This document shows positions 18,536 to 29,391 of a DNA stretch of 51,000 bases, piece by piece. The position numbers were made by a program, and so were the translations under genes. Position 1 is the stretch's first letter. Each line of letters opens with the position of its first letter. This DNA comes from Mesostigma viride. Taxonomy: Eukaryota > Streptophyta > Mesostigmatophyceae > Mesostigmatales > Mesostigmataceae. The notes below the pieces were generated by a model that was not told the origin of the DNA, searched no databases, and was given only the letters and a program-made list of their open reading frames with translations. The stretch is taken from contig RPFO01000389.1 of assembly GCA_009746045.1 (NCBI GenBank), positions 1,664,982 through 1,715,981 of the forward strand. The letters are read 5' to 3'.

Positions 18536-21500
18536 CTAGCACCCCACCATGGGGCCCATGAGCCCACGGAGCAGAGGGTACTGCTGCACGGCCTTCTCCT
18601 CAAGCTTGGTGAGAGCATCTGCAGGGTTGTCCAGGCCAGCCACATATTCAATGTCAGCAAAGCAGGACAGTGCCTTGAGCAACAGATAATCAAGGTCCCT
18701 GCTTCTGGCCAGCTGCCTGTGCACGAACTGCACCATGCCCATGCTGCCAGTTTTCACCAGTGTGTGCATCTGCAACCGACAGGAAGCTACCTTACATAGC
18801 TGGTAGAAAAGCTCCCTCAAGTAAAGGGCTGTGTGCAGCCCCTCACAGATTGCTCTGCACTCAGCAATGTCACTGCTGGGGTTACCCTATTCTGCAACCG
18901 ACTGTACCAGCAGACCAGAGAGGACTGTTCCTGCACCAGGGTGATTAATGTTGCTGCCCGCCCCCTGACCTCTGTGACCTTCCTACTATCCATAGAACTG
19001 TCCACATAGAGAACCATGTCAAAGGGCCTGTACTAATCCAAAGGACCCAAGATGAGAGGTGGAGACATCCTCACAGATTGCATCACACTCTCAACACCCA
19101 CCTCGACCAGCTGGGAATCTGTCAACCGACTCAAGACCAGCAGGTTAGGCGCACAAATGCTAGCCAACCATGCCAACATACCGCGTATGGTAGCACCCCT
19201 TGGCCGGGTAATGGGCTCCTGCAGGGACACTTAACACATCAGGCACACTTATCAAAGAAAGGTGGTATTGTTCGCCATGTCTCCCTAGCCTCTTCCCTTG
19301 AGAAAAGCCCCCTTGAAATCTATCAAAGCAGAGCCATAGGCAATGCCTTTGACCAGGAAGGATAAGAAAACACACAACAACATTCTCCACGTGTCATGCA
19401 ACATCCCTGGTGTATAGAGCTCCTCATCTGCTATCTGTCTAGTGCCATGGTACTCGGTTGCAATTGGTCTGACATGTGGCACCTCGACACCATCCGCCTG
19501 TTTGAGCTTGAGGACAAACATCAATCTGAGCAGCTGGTGATCCTCAGGGAGGACCTCTACAGGCTCTGCACAGTTGGCAATCATCCACTCATGCCCAGAA
19601 GCAACGAAGCCAGGAGTCCATGCCTTAGCCAGCTTGGGGCTTTGCATCATCTCCACTAGCTTGCGCCAAGGTACAGGACTCGTTCCAGGGATCTGGTACC
19701 TCTGCACCCCCAACTGGCGTGGGTCAAACGTAGTTGGGATGATCAGCAGGTCCTGAGCAATGGGCTCCTTAGAATCAGGCCCCTCCACTGCAACACCCTT
19801 CACAGCCCTTACAGCCACACTAAGTCCCTGGGAGTAGCGATATCTCTGGAGGGGTAAACTACCCTGCCCTTCTAGTGCCAATTCCTCAGAGGTTATCGTC
19901 ACCCCGGCTGGCATAAGAAATTCTGCCCCAGTATGGCTGGACCCTCATAGCCCTCTACCACACAGAACACAGTGGGCACCCCCAGAATAGGCACACTCAC
20001 CTCCCCCAGAACTTTCATGGACACATTCCTCGAGAAATCAGACACGGCTGGGCAACCGGCTACAGACATCTGCAACCTTGCAGCATCCTCAGCCCTCAGA
20101 ATGGACACCTGCGAGTTGGTATCCACCTCTAATGTTGCTGCCCAGCATGACCCCCACCCCGTGAGCTTAGATACCTTGGGATCACGCTTGCCGCTCATCA
20201 ATGCCCGGATGACGTCCGCCATGAGGAGCCCCTTGGGCTTTGGTCCAGCCCTGGCCCCCTACTGGCCTTGTGACAGTTGATGCAGCAGATTCCAGCTCAC
20301 CCTCGTCCATCCAGGACAGACCATCATCCAAGCATGGAGGGTTAGCATCTACTGCCTGGCTCTCCTCCTGAGCCTCAACCTCCAAGGGAGGCTCAGGGCC
20401 GTCTACAGGCCAGATTGCACTTGGCCTTTTCTCTCGGATGTGAGCCCAGGACAACCTGTACACGCGCCTAGGATCCTTGTCCAAGGCTACCAGACAAGAA
20501 TGGTTGGCCTCATCCAACTGGGTTACCAGCCCATCCTGCCACTTGCCACGCTTGCCTGGTATTGATGGCTCCTTCCACATCCTGACCCCCATTCCCACAA
20601 GGGGCCTCAGCATTTTTCCAGCCCTTGTCCTTGCGCCTCAGCCGAGCAAACACTCTATCTGCCTTTCTCAGGCAGGCACCCACTACCTCTGGGGACAACA
20701 ACCCAAACTGCGCTGCTAAGGGAGAGACTGCCACACCATCATAGTAATAGTTTACCCTGTGGTTAAGCTGTTCCTCAATCCCCTTGCACCAGGCTGCCTT
20801 TTCCAAAGCAGATGCTACCACTGGCACAGTCTTTGCTGCTAGCACCACTGTCTTTACCTCACGGATAGATCTCTCTACAGCCCCTGCTGCCCATGACTCT
20901 CTCTAGGGACCACTACCAGCTTACACGGAAGCTGATCAGCATGCTTTCTCAAGCAGTCAAACTGCAAGTCAGCTTGCACCAAGGTGTACACCCCAAAGCA
21001 TGGCAACAAAGACTGGAGACCCAACAACAAGTGATGCTCATCCATGCCAGGCAGGATGGTCAACAGCCCATACCGGCTGAACCTATCCACCCCCACCAAC
21101 AGATACAAACCACGCATGTGCTGTATATCTACTTGGATATCCCCCGCTCTCTAGCAGGCTCTCTAGCGTGGGACCGTGGTGGGTGAATCTGATTCTCCTG
21201 ACAGACACAGTTCTCAGCAGCTGCAGTGCAGGACTCCAACAGAGGCTGCTTACCTAGCTTTCAAGCAAACATTTCTGCCTGTTTAGAGTGCCCAAATACA
21301 TGGTATAGAGTATGCCCAGCGGCTGCATAGCTCAACCCCCTATCAGTCTCACTGCATAAGGAGGAACTAGGACTTGGCTGTGTGCGCGGGACCGCACGAC
21401 CCACCTCCTGCTCCTTGGAACCAGGGACCTCCACAGCTTGACTCCCAGAGCCAACAGTGGTTCCCTCGGCGCCAGCAGGACTTTCCAGCTGAGCTGCTTG

Positions 21501-21560
21501 ACTCCCAGAGCCAACACTCACTGAAGACCCTGTACCTGCCACAGGCCCAGGGAATTGCAC
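18536..21560 (-). pseudogene. pol: Element B pol, decayed (INT - PR - RT - RH order)
   Basis: Several frames together match the intact element A pol. Right to left: HHCC-type region (YHVFGHSKQAEMFA), integrase (LYLLVGVDRFSRYGLL, QADLQFDCL, ESHGQQG), chaperone-like C-terminus, protease-like domain (LEVDTNSQVSIL with EGPAILGQNFL, near 19950-20120), RT N-terminal half (ALIDFKGAFLKG), then RNase H (MVLYVDSSMDSRKVTEV, and NPADALTK near 18590). About 470 bp are missing near 19230-19285 relative to A, including the RT catalytic HGDD. The unusual domain order and the DTNS motif are the same as in A, so they predate the split of the two elements. Confidence 0.8.
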
Positions 21561-22127
21561 TGCTGCAGCAGCGACATTGCAATCATGTGGAAGAACAAGC
21601 CCATCAGTATTCCCATCTGGCCAATGCTGCAGGAGCAGGTGGTCAGTCCAGGAAGCCGTGACTTAGTGCAGTGCCCCATGTAAATAGTCAGTCACCCCAG
21701 GTGGGGCAGGTGGCACTTGTAAATATGGATGATAGGGGTGCACCTCCTGTTCAGCAGCAGGGGGGTGGGAATACTGATGGGCTTGTTCTTCCACATGATT
21801 GCAATGTCGCTGCTGCAGCAGTGCAATTCCCTGGGCCTGTGGCAGGTACAGGGTCTTCAGTGAGTGTTGGCTCTGGGAGTCAAGCAGCTCAGCTGGAAAG
21901 TCCTGCTGGCGCCGAGGGAACCACTGTTGGCTCTGGATTGCAATCATGTGGAAGAACAAGCCCATCAGTATTCCCACCCCCCTGCTGCTGAACAGGAGGT
22001 GCACCCCTATCATCCATATTTACAAGTGCCACCTGCCCCACCTGGGGTGACTGACTATTTACATGGGGCACTGCACTAAGTCACGGCTTCCTGGACTGAC
22101 CACCTGCTCCTGCAGCATTGGCCAGAT
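21438..22127. repeat. Inverted duplication at the gag-pol junction of element B
   Basis: Four blocks in the order p, q, p-inverted, q-inverted: 21438-21617, 21618-21804, 21805-21935, 21936-22127. The middle two are a reverse-complement copy of the outer two (for example the 26-mer starting TTGCAATCATGTGGAAG near 21577 and near 21938, reversed near 21775). A normal element would have only q then p on the minus strand. It breaks the gag-pol reading frame. Confidence 0.85.
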
Positions 22128-23414
22128 CAGGGCAATCACGGTGCCAGTGACCTGTCTTACCACAGCCAAAGCACTTATCCTCCTTCCCAGCCTGGGCCTT
22201 CCTCTGACCCCCCCTGGTTCTGGTTGCCTGGCTTATTCTGGTTGCCTTGGCCCTGGCTCTTGCCTTGCCCTTGGCTACCTCCCCCCTGCTGCCCCCTTGG
22301 TGACCACCAGCCTGCTTCTGACCCTTGTTCTGAGCCCCTTGCTGCTGGCCCTTGCCACCTTGGTTTCCAACCCCCCTGCGCCTCCCAGCCCTCTGACGCC
22401 TGCTAGGATGAGGACCTCCCTGGGCTGCCTGCCCTGGGGCATCCCCCTGCACCTGGCTAGCGGAGGCTGAAGCACCTGAGGTCTGAATGGTTTTACAAGC
22501 AGGGGCAGATGGGCGAATGCTCAAGACTACCCTCTCTAAGGCAGCCAGCGACCCATCTGTCTGATCTGCAAACAGCCTAGCTGCATTGCGACCATCCACA
22601 CTGAGCCCCATACGATCCATGAAATAATCCACCACAGCCCTGATGGGGATCTTGAAGCCCTGGCTAGACCCCTTCTCCACAATTCGAAGGAGCCTCTGCC
22701 ATTCCTCAGCTATGGTGCCCCTGATCTCAAACGTATCATAGGCCAGCTTGTAGTGATTAGTGAGGTTGAGGACTTTGTCAGAAAACTCCTGACGCAGGCC
22801 CAGGAGAAACTGCTCCCAAGAGAGCTTATCCTTCACTGCAGACCTGGCTTTGTCCCTCACACGCTCAGAAGAATCCCTATTCACTGAGGAAGCATGGAAC
22901 ACCTGGACGAGATTGACAGTGGGATCTACGGAGTAGGTGACTAGCTCCATATCCTCTAACCACTTGTCTAACTCCTCCTGTCTCACGGGTGGCTTCAGAG
23001 GCTTCTGGCCGTTCATCACGGCTACAGCACTCATGTGGGGTCTAGTTCCTGGCAACGCGCGAGCATCACTACCCACAGCAGAAGCCCCAGCACCCCCAGC
23101 CCAAGCGTCTACAGAAACATGAGGAGGAACGACTGCCTCGGCCACACGGGCCGTCTTGCCACCGTTGGCCTGCAGCCCCTCCCCTTGGCCTCCTCCAGTC
23201 AGCTCAATGCTGTCCGTTGGCCCTTCTGCGCGCTCCTTCCCCCGAGCTTCCTCCTTTCGCTTCCGGTACCGCGTCCTTTGCCCCGCCACGCCCTCCATCG
23301 TGGGAATCGCCTCCCCTTCTGGCTGGCCGACTGCTGGCACTGACGCTTCCGCCTCTCACCCTCCGTCGCAACCGCCTTGCTCCCGCCGCCGACCCCGTTC
23401 TTGCCCTTAAGCAT
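22081..23414 (-). pseudogene. gag: Element B gag with zinc knuckle, near intact
   Basis: ATG at 23414 (MLKGKNGVGGG) in one frame. From about 23340 a second frame is open for 419 codons, so one indel separates them. The capsid-like core (KVLNLTNHYKLAYDTFEI, MDRMGLSVDGRNAARLFADQ) and the zinc knuckle CFGCGKTGHWHRDC match element A gag. The stop is TGA followed by CTT, as in A. It shows what the A gag looked like before G1 split it. Confidence 0.8.
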
Positions 23415-24297
23415 TATGGACACAGATACAAGGTGGCAGCAATGAAAGCAACGCCCGGACCGAAGAGACGTAGGCCGAACTGATCCTGCAAGCAGAGGAA
23501 CTAGCCCCAACACCGGCTTACTGGTCGCCCTTCTTCCAGGCGCTCGACAGTTGACAAAGCCTCAGAAGGAGCTCATACCAAACCACGCACCCTGCATGAT
23601 TTCCCCGCACAGGTCTCAAGCTTCGCCACAATGTCCACCGCTCTCTTTGTAGACCACTGCCGTGACGATGCCGCTACCAGTCGCTTGCTGCCACTCTGAC
23701 AGCTGCAGTTGCTCTTTCCGGTCTCAGTCGTTCTACAAGCCGCAATACACGTCCTTGACGTCCAGCCCTTGCAGACCACTACCACCTCAAGCGTGGCAGG
23801 GGAAACGACAGGCTGCTCCTGGCTCTGACGAATATGCCGACCAAAACGCTCATCCGGAAATGCTGCCAAGCAACGAGGGCACAGGCTATAAATCCTCAAA
23901 CCCACACCAGTCCAGGCAAAGCTCAATTCCTCGCCGACTGGACAGATCTGGCTGCCGAAACGCATGGGTTGTCTCGCTTGCCGCTTTCACTACCGCTAGC
24001 GTCACCAAAGCCCCTTCGCCATAGCTTTAACTAGCCACGACGCGAGCAAACACCTGGCGCCACCTAGCGACATCACAGCAACTTCGCCCAAGAAAGTCCC
24101 GAGCACGTAGCAAGACCACCAAACCCGTCAATCTGGCCGTCTCGACATCATATTATAACACTGTCTCCGCCCTGCCGAGCACCGAGGAAAACAACCGCCT
24201 GCAGCCTAGCTCGCCTGGCGTCATTGCTTCTCGTGCCTGTCGCAGAGCAAAACCACTGCTCCCGGAGCTCTTCACAAAAACCCGGAACAATAATACG
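23415..24297 (-). other. Leader of element B
   Basis: 883 bp between the 5' LTR and gag. It begins CGTATTATTGTTCC, nearly the same as in A. A 131-codon ATG ORF (23965-23573, minus strand; MRFGSQICPVGEELSFAW) is rich in Cys but resembles nothing I know and is not similar to ORF1 of A. It could be a diverged ORF1 or chance. Confidence 0.5.
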
Positions 24298-24973
24298 ATT
24301 TAGCGACTCCGGCCAGGCAGCTGCTGTGAGCTCCTAGTCCTTGTCGCGACTGTTAGGACCTAGGTCGCGTAGCTTGCAACCTTTGCTCCTCGCCCCAGGT
24401 AACGCTCTCGCTGGCTTGCTCACTCCAAGTGACAACCACGGTGCGTCGGCAAAGAACTGCCTTGACCTGCCTTAGGCCATAGCTTTATGTTACCTCATTT
24501 CCATCGTGCCCTAAGGCATCTCCCGTCGGCCTCGCACAGACGGCACAGTGCACCGCTACCTTGCCAGAGCTCAGCTTATCGCTACCTTGCATCCTTGCTG
24601 CAGGCAGCGTTAAGGACCTCTGACATCCCGTGACTAGGTATCACCAGTTCCTGTCACAGCTCTGCACGGATGCGTATCCTTGCAGAGCCCGCGACTGGCC
24701 TACTGGTCTCTACTTAGCCACAGGACCGTTGCGTCCTCAGCCTCCGTGGACCTTAGTCACGTGATGGTCCAGGCTAAGCCTGTGCAGGCCCTGCCTGCCA
24801 CGTGTCCTGTGTCCACGGCGACCTCGGTGTGCACTGCCGCCGCCGCCGGTCGGCAGTACTTCGGGACCTGATAACTCTCACGTCCCTTGTCTGTTTCAGG
24901 CGGTCAGTACGGCGTTAGAAAGGTCTCCTCATCCTGCATCCAACTAGCACATTGGCGTCCCAATATGCTAACT
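24298..24973 (-). repeat. 5' LTR of element B
   Basis: 676 bp, direct repeat of 16927-17591, with a 9-bp and a 2-bp insertion relative to that copy. Flanked outside by the target duplication GCTTC (24974-24978). Confidence 0.9.
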
Positions 24974-24977
24974 GCTT

Positions 24978-27900
24978 CCACTCAATGATTGCAATAACGC
25001 TGCTGCAGCAGTGGAATTCCCTGTGCCTGTGGCAGGTGCAGGGTCTCCAGTTGTTGGGGTTGACTCTGGGAGTCAAGCCGCCAGACTGGAAGGACCTGCA
25101 GCTTCTGTGGGAACCGGGGCTGGCTCTGGGAGCCGAGCTACCTTGGAGGAGGTCCCTGGAGCAAGAGAACAGCAGGTGGGTCGTGCTATCCCAAGCACAC
25201 AGTCTTTGTCACGTTCCTCTCTGTGCAGCCAGGCTGACATGGGGTTGAGCTATGCTCAGGCTGGAAACACTCTACACCATATCTTTGGCCACTCTAAGCA
25301 GGCAGAGATGTTTGCTTGGAAGATTGGCAAGGAGCCTTTGCTAGAGGCCTGCAGTGCAGCTGCTCAGAATTGTGTCTGTCAGGAGAATGCTGTTCGCCTC
25401 CCACAGTCCCATGCCAGAGAACCTGCTAGAGAGCGGGGGGATATCCAGGTGGACATCCAACACATCAGGGGCATGTATCTGTTGGTGGGGGTGGATAGGT
25501 TTAGCAGATATAGGTTGCTGACCATTCTTCCTGGAATGCAGGAGCATCAGCTGTTGATGGGTCTCCAGTCTTTGTTGCCAGGCTTTGGGGTGTACACCAA
25601 GGTGCAAGCTGACTTGCAGTTTGACTGCTTGATCAAGCTGGCTGACCAGCTTCCTTGTAAGTTGGTAGTGGTCCCTAGGGAATGCCATGGGCAGCAGGGA
25701 GCTGTAGAGAGATCTATACGTGAAGTAAAAACAGTGGTGCTAGCAGCTAGGAGTGTGCCTGTTGTGGCATCAGCTCTAGAGAAAGCAGCTTGGTGTAAGG
25801 GGATTGAGGAGCAGCTTAACCACAGGGTAACCTATTACTATGATGGTGTGGCAGTCTCTCCCCTGGCATTGCAGTTTGGTATGCTATCACAGGACGTGGT
25901 GGCAGCCTGCCTGAAGAAGGCAGACAGGGTGTTTTCCAGATTGAGGCGTAAGGACAAGGGTTGGAAAATGCTGAGGCCCCAGGTGGGACTGAGGGTCAGG
26001 ATGTGGAAGGAACCGTCATTACCAGGCAAGCGTGGCAAGTGGCAAGATGGGCAGGTAACCCATGTTGAGGAAGCTAACCATTCTTGTCTGGTGGCTTTGG
26101 AGAGTAATCCCAAGCACGTGTACAGGCTATCCTGGGCTCACGTCAAGGAGAGAAGGCCAACTGCAATCTGGCCTGAAGACGGCCCTGATCCTCCCTTGGA
26201 GGGAGATGAGCAGGATGAGAGCCAGGCAGCAGATGCTAACCCACCATGCTTGGATTATGGTCTGTCCTGGATGGATGAGGGTGAGCAGGAGTCTGCTGAG
26301 ACGTCTGTCACAAGGCCAGAGGTGGCCAGGGCTGCACCACAGTCCAGGGGGCTGCTTATGGCGGACATCATTCGAGCTCTGCAGAACAGCAAGCGTGATC
26401 CCAAGGTATCTAAGCTCACGGGATGGGGGTCATGTGGGGCACCAGCACTAGAAGTGGATACCAACTCACAGGTGTCCATTCTAAGGGTAGAGGATGCTGC
26501 AGGCTTGCAGTGGTCATCCCCTAGCTGCCTAGCTGTGTCTGATTTCTCTGGGAATGTGTCCATGAAGATCTTGGGAGAAGTGAGTGTGCCTATCCTGGGG
26601 GTGCCCACCACGTTCAGTGTGGTTGAAGGGTATCAGGGGCCTGCCATTCTAGGTCAGAACTTCTTGTGCTTACCAGGGGTGAGGATATCCTCTGAGGAGC
26701 TAGCATTAGAAGGGCAGGGCCGCCTTCCCTTGCAGAGATATCGCTACTCCCAGGGTCTTAGTGTGGCTGTAAGGGCTGTGAGGGGTCTAGAGGCAGAGGG
26801 TCCTGATACAAAGGAGCCCATTGCTGGGGACCTGCTGATCCTCCCTACTACGTTTGACCCACGTGAGTTGGGTGTGCAGAGGTACCAGATCCCAGGAACG
26901 AGTCCTGTACCTTGGCGCAAGCTAGTGGAGATGATGCAAAGCCCCAAGATGGCTAAGGCATGGACTCTTGGCTTTGTTGCTTCTGGGCATGAGTGGATAG
27001 TTGCCAACTGTGCAGAGCCTGTGGATGTCCTCCCTGAGGATCACCAGCTGCTCAGGTTGATGTTTGTCCTCAAGCTCAAGGAGGTAGATGGCGTGCAGGT
27101 GCCACATGTTAGACCAGTTGTGACTGAGTACCATGGCACTGGACAGTTAGCAGATGAGGAGCTTTACACACCAGGGATGCTGCATGATACATGGAGGATT
27201 TTGTTGTGCATTTACTTGTCTTTTCTGCAGAAGGGGATACCCTATAGCTCTGTGTTGGTAGATTTCAAGAGGGCTTTTCTTAAGGGTGATCAGCAGGAAG
27301 CACAGGATACTTGGCGCACAATACCCCCTTTCTTTGTTAAGGTGCCTGCAGTGTGGAGGGCAGAGCTGAAGACGAGGTATTTGAGGATTCTCAAAGGCGT
27401 GGAAGGCCTTAGATCGAGTCCCATCATCTGGAGGAAGAGCTTGGAGAAGTACCTCAGGTCTGTCTGTGGTCTCTCAGTCTCTCCAGTTGATCCTTGTCTG
27501 TTTCAGGGTAGCTATGAGGGGCTGCCAGCGTTTGCCTCCCTGCATGGTGATGATCTGCATCTCCTGGGCCATCCCACTTGGCAAGAGTTGACTCTGGCCA
27601 GGATCCAGAAACGGTTTGAACTGGGTAAGATCCAGTACATGGTTGAGAATGAGCCCATGGTGTTTTGTGGAATGCAGGCGACCTTGGTCCATCAGCAGGG
27701 TACATGGTCCATCCAGCTGGAGGGTGGTAAGGATTATCCTCAGCAGATCATAGATGCCTTGCAGGAGCCCATCACCCAGGCCAGATGTGCAACAATACGA
27801 GGTATGTTGGCATGGCTGGCCAGCATTTGTGCTCCTGACCTGTTGGTACTGAGTCGGTTGACCGATTCCCAACTGGTTGAGGTGGGTGCTGAGAGAGTGG

Positions 27901-28454
27901 TAGAGGCTGTTCGCATGTCTCCCCCTCTCATGCTGGGTCCTTTGGATTTGTACAGGCCTTTTGACATGATGCTCTATGTGGACAGTTCTATGGATAGTAG
28001 GAAGGTCACAGAGGTCAGGGGCCGTGCAGCAGCATTAATATCCCTGGTGCAGGAACAGTCCTCTCTGGTCTGCTGGTACAGTCGGTTGCAAAACAGGGTA
28101 ACTCCCAGCAGTGACATTGCTGAGTGCAGGGCAATCTGTGAAGGGCTTCATACTGCTCTTTACTTGAGGGAGCTATTTTACCAGCTATGTCAAGTGGCTT
28201 CCTGTCGGTTGCAGATGCACACACTGGTAAGAACTGACAGCATGGGCATGGTGCAGTTTGTGCACAGGCAGCTGGCCAGGAGCAGGGACCTTGATTATTT
28301 GTTGCTCAAGGAAATGTCTTGCTTAGCTAACATTGAACATGTGGCTGGCGTGGACAACCCTGCAGATGCTCTCACCAAGCTGGAGGAGAAGGCTGAGCTG
28401 CAATACCCTTTGCTTCGTGGGCTCATGGCCTCCAAGGGGGGAGGGCCAGAGTAG
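24978..28454 (+). CDS. pol: Element A pol: integrase - protease-like - RT - RNase H, intact frame
   Basis: 1,159 open codons with no stop. The upstream end joins gag through the UGA site, so no start codon is needed. Counting from the GTG at 25011: HHCC-like zinc region 89-123 (LHHIFGH, later CVC); integrase about 140-245 with D148, D201 and E233; basic C-terminal region to about 385; retropepsin-like domain about 475-555 with D483 in EVDTNSQ and AILGQNFL at 545-552; RT about 625-900 with D751 (VDFKRAF) and HGDD at 845-848; RNase H about 985-1122 with D991, E1038, D1076 and D1119 (NPADALTK). Copia elements normally place protease before integrase; here it lies between integrase and RT. The D-E spacing of the integrase (31) is below the usual 35, and DTN-S replaces DTG or DSG. 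An open frame this long suggests recent function. Confidence 0.85.
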   Translation, partial: PLNDCNNAAAAVEFPVPVAGAGSPVVGVDSGSQAARLEGPAASVGTGAGSGSRATLEEVPGAREQQVGRAIPSTQSLSRSSLCSQADMGLSYAQAGNTLHHIFGHSKQAEMFAWKIGKEPLLEACSAAAQNCVCQENAVRLPQSHAREPARERGDIQVDIQHIRGMYLLVGVDRFSRYRLLTILPGMQEHQLLMGLQSLLPGFGVYTKVQADLQFDCLIKLADQLPCKLVVVPRECHGQQGAVERSIREVKTVVLAARSVPVVASALEKAAWCKGIEEQLNHRVTYYYDGVAVSPLALQFGMLSQDVVAACLKKADRVFSRLRRKDKGWKMLRPQVGLRVRMWKEPSLPGKRGKWQDGQVTHVEEANHSCLVALESNPKHVYRLSWAHVKERRPTAIWPEDGPDPPLEGDEQDESQAADANPPCLDYGLSWMDEGEQESAETSVTRPEVARAAPQSRGLLMADIIRALQNSKRDPKVSKLTGWGSCGAPALEVDTNSQVSILRVEDAAGLQWSSPSCLAVSDFSGNVSMKILGEVSVPILGVPTTFSVVEGYQGPAILGQNFLCLPGVRISSEELALEGQGRLPLQRYRYSQGLSVAVRAVRGLEAEGPDTKEPIAGDLLILPTTFDPRELGVQRYQIPGTSPVPWRKLVEMMQSPKMAKAWTLGFVASGHEWIVANCAEPVDVLPEDHQLLRLMFVLKLKEVDGVQVPHVRPVVTEYHGTGQLADEELYTPGMLHDTWRILLCIYLSFLQKGIPYSSVLVDFKRAFLKGDQQEAQDTWRTIPPFFVKVPAVWRAELKTRYLRILKGVEGLRSSPIIWRKSLEKYLRSVCGLSVSPVDPCLFQGSYEGLPAFASLHGDDLHLLGHPTWQELTLARIQKRFELGKIQYMVENEPMVFCGMQATLVHQQGTWSIQLEGGKDYPQQIIDALQEPITQARCATIRGMLAWLASICAPDLLVLSRLTDSQLVEVGAERVVEAVRMSPPLMLGPLDLYRPFDMMLYVDSSMDSRKVTEVRGRAAALISLVQEQSSLVCWYSRLQNRVTPSSDIAECRAICEGLHTALYLRELFYQLCQVASCRLQMHTLVRTDSMGMVQFVHRQLARSRDLDYLLLKEMSCLANIEHVAGVDNPADALTKLEEKAELQYPLLRGLMASKGGGPE

Positions 28455-29391
28455 ACCAAACAGCCTTGCTCTAGGTGGGAGGCATCCCAGTGGGCTGGGC
28501 AGCCACGTGGTGGCTGACAGCAGGTCCTTCAGAGTTCAGACACACTCTGCTGGACAGGGGTCAGGGTGGAGTCACTCCCCTGGCTGAGAATTTCGCCTGG
28601 CTCTGTCATGGAGCTGCAGAAGAGTCTTAAGGACTTTGTAATGGGCCTTGGGTCTTCATGGAATGGACCCTGCAAGGGCAGCCCAAGTGTTGGCTCTAAC
28701 AGGTTGCTGTACATTTGTATATATTCTCTGTAACCAACCTGTTGCATGCTAATAAAATCCCTGGTTGTGTGACCATGTTGGACGTGGTTGCCAGGGGCCT
28801 CACTATGGGTTATACTTCTTTATAATAAAACATAATCTTGTTATTGTCATGTCTTGTTGTTTGTGATGCTCAGTTCCAGGAGCTGATCCAAACCTGGAGG
28901 ATATGGGGTGGGGTTCGATTCCCCAGCTGACCTCAGCCTGGCATGTATGAATCCTGAGTTTATCCCTCAGTGAGGACATGGGCTCCCCATGTGTTGGCTA
29001 ACATTTGTCAGGGCTCTCTCAGTCTTTGGAAGGATTTAAAAGATAAAGGAGGCTCCGTGGCGGGCGCCATATGAACGGGCGCCTGTGATAACTGGATGAC
29101 CAGGAACTCACAATAGTACGTTCATGGACTCCTCTATCCAAACTCCTCTGACTAAGTGAAGACCTAACTTTAATCTACACCAGGTTCCCAAAGAAAGGGT
29201 TGGGATGTCATGTGGGTCAGAGGGCAACCTTTGAACCAATGAGCAGGCCTAGCTAATATTTGGAGGCACCTCAGGTTCCAAAAGAAAAGGCAGGTCTGGT
29301 CTCTGGGAGGGATCAGATGTCTGAAGGCTTGTGGGGACAGTGGCTGATAGGTTCTCAGGCTGGTCCAAGCTCCAAAACAAGAAAGGGTTGG
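28455..29391 (+). other. 3' UTR of element A with tRNA-like B box and polypurine tract
   Basis: About 940 bp without ORF. Contains AATAAA at 28751-28756, GGTTCGATTCC at 28912-28922 (tRNA B-box consensus, flanked by GGGG and CCCC as in a T-arm), palindromic GGGCGCC motifs near 29063 and 29079, and a purine-rich stretch (AAGAAAGGGTTGG) ending at the LTR. All have counterparts in element B. Confidence 0.6.

Larger units (their letters stand above)
16927..24973 (-). mobile_element. Copia-like LTR retrotransposon B, same lineage as A, nested in A
   Basis: 8,047 bp, flanked by the perfect 5-bp duplication GCTTC (16922-16926 and 24974-24978). LTRs are 16927-17591 and 24298-24973, over 99% alike apart from a 9-bp and a 2-bp indel, so the insertion is young. 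Minus-strand order: LTR, leader, gag (23414-22081), in-frame UGA, pol fragments (21560-18536), 3' UTR, LTR. Pol has several frameshifts, an inverted duplication at its start and a deletion of the RT catalytic core, so B cannot move by itself. Excision of B rejoins element A gag to pol in frame. Confidence 0.9.

Noticed and set aside
28900-28935. A complete tRNA gene in the A 3' UTR
   Set aside because: Only the T-arm or B-box part is visible; no acceptor stem, anticodon loop or A box could be paired by eye.
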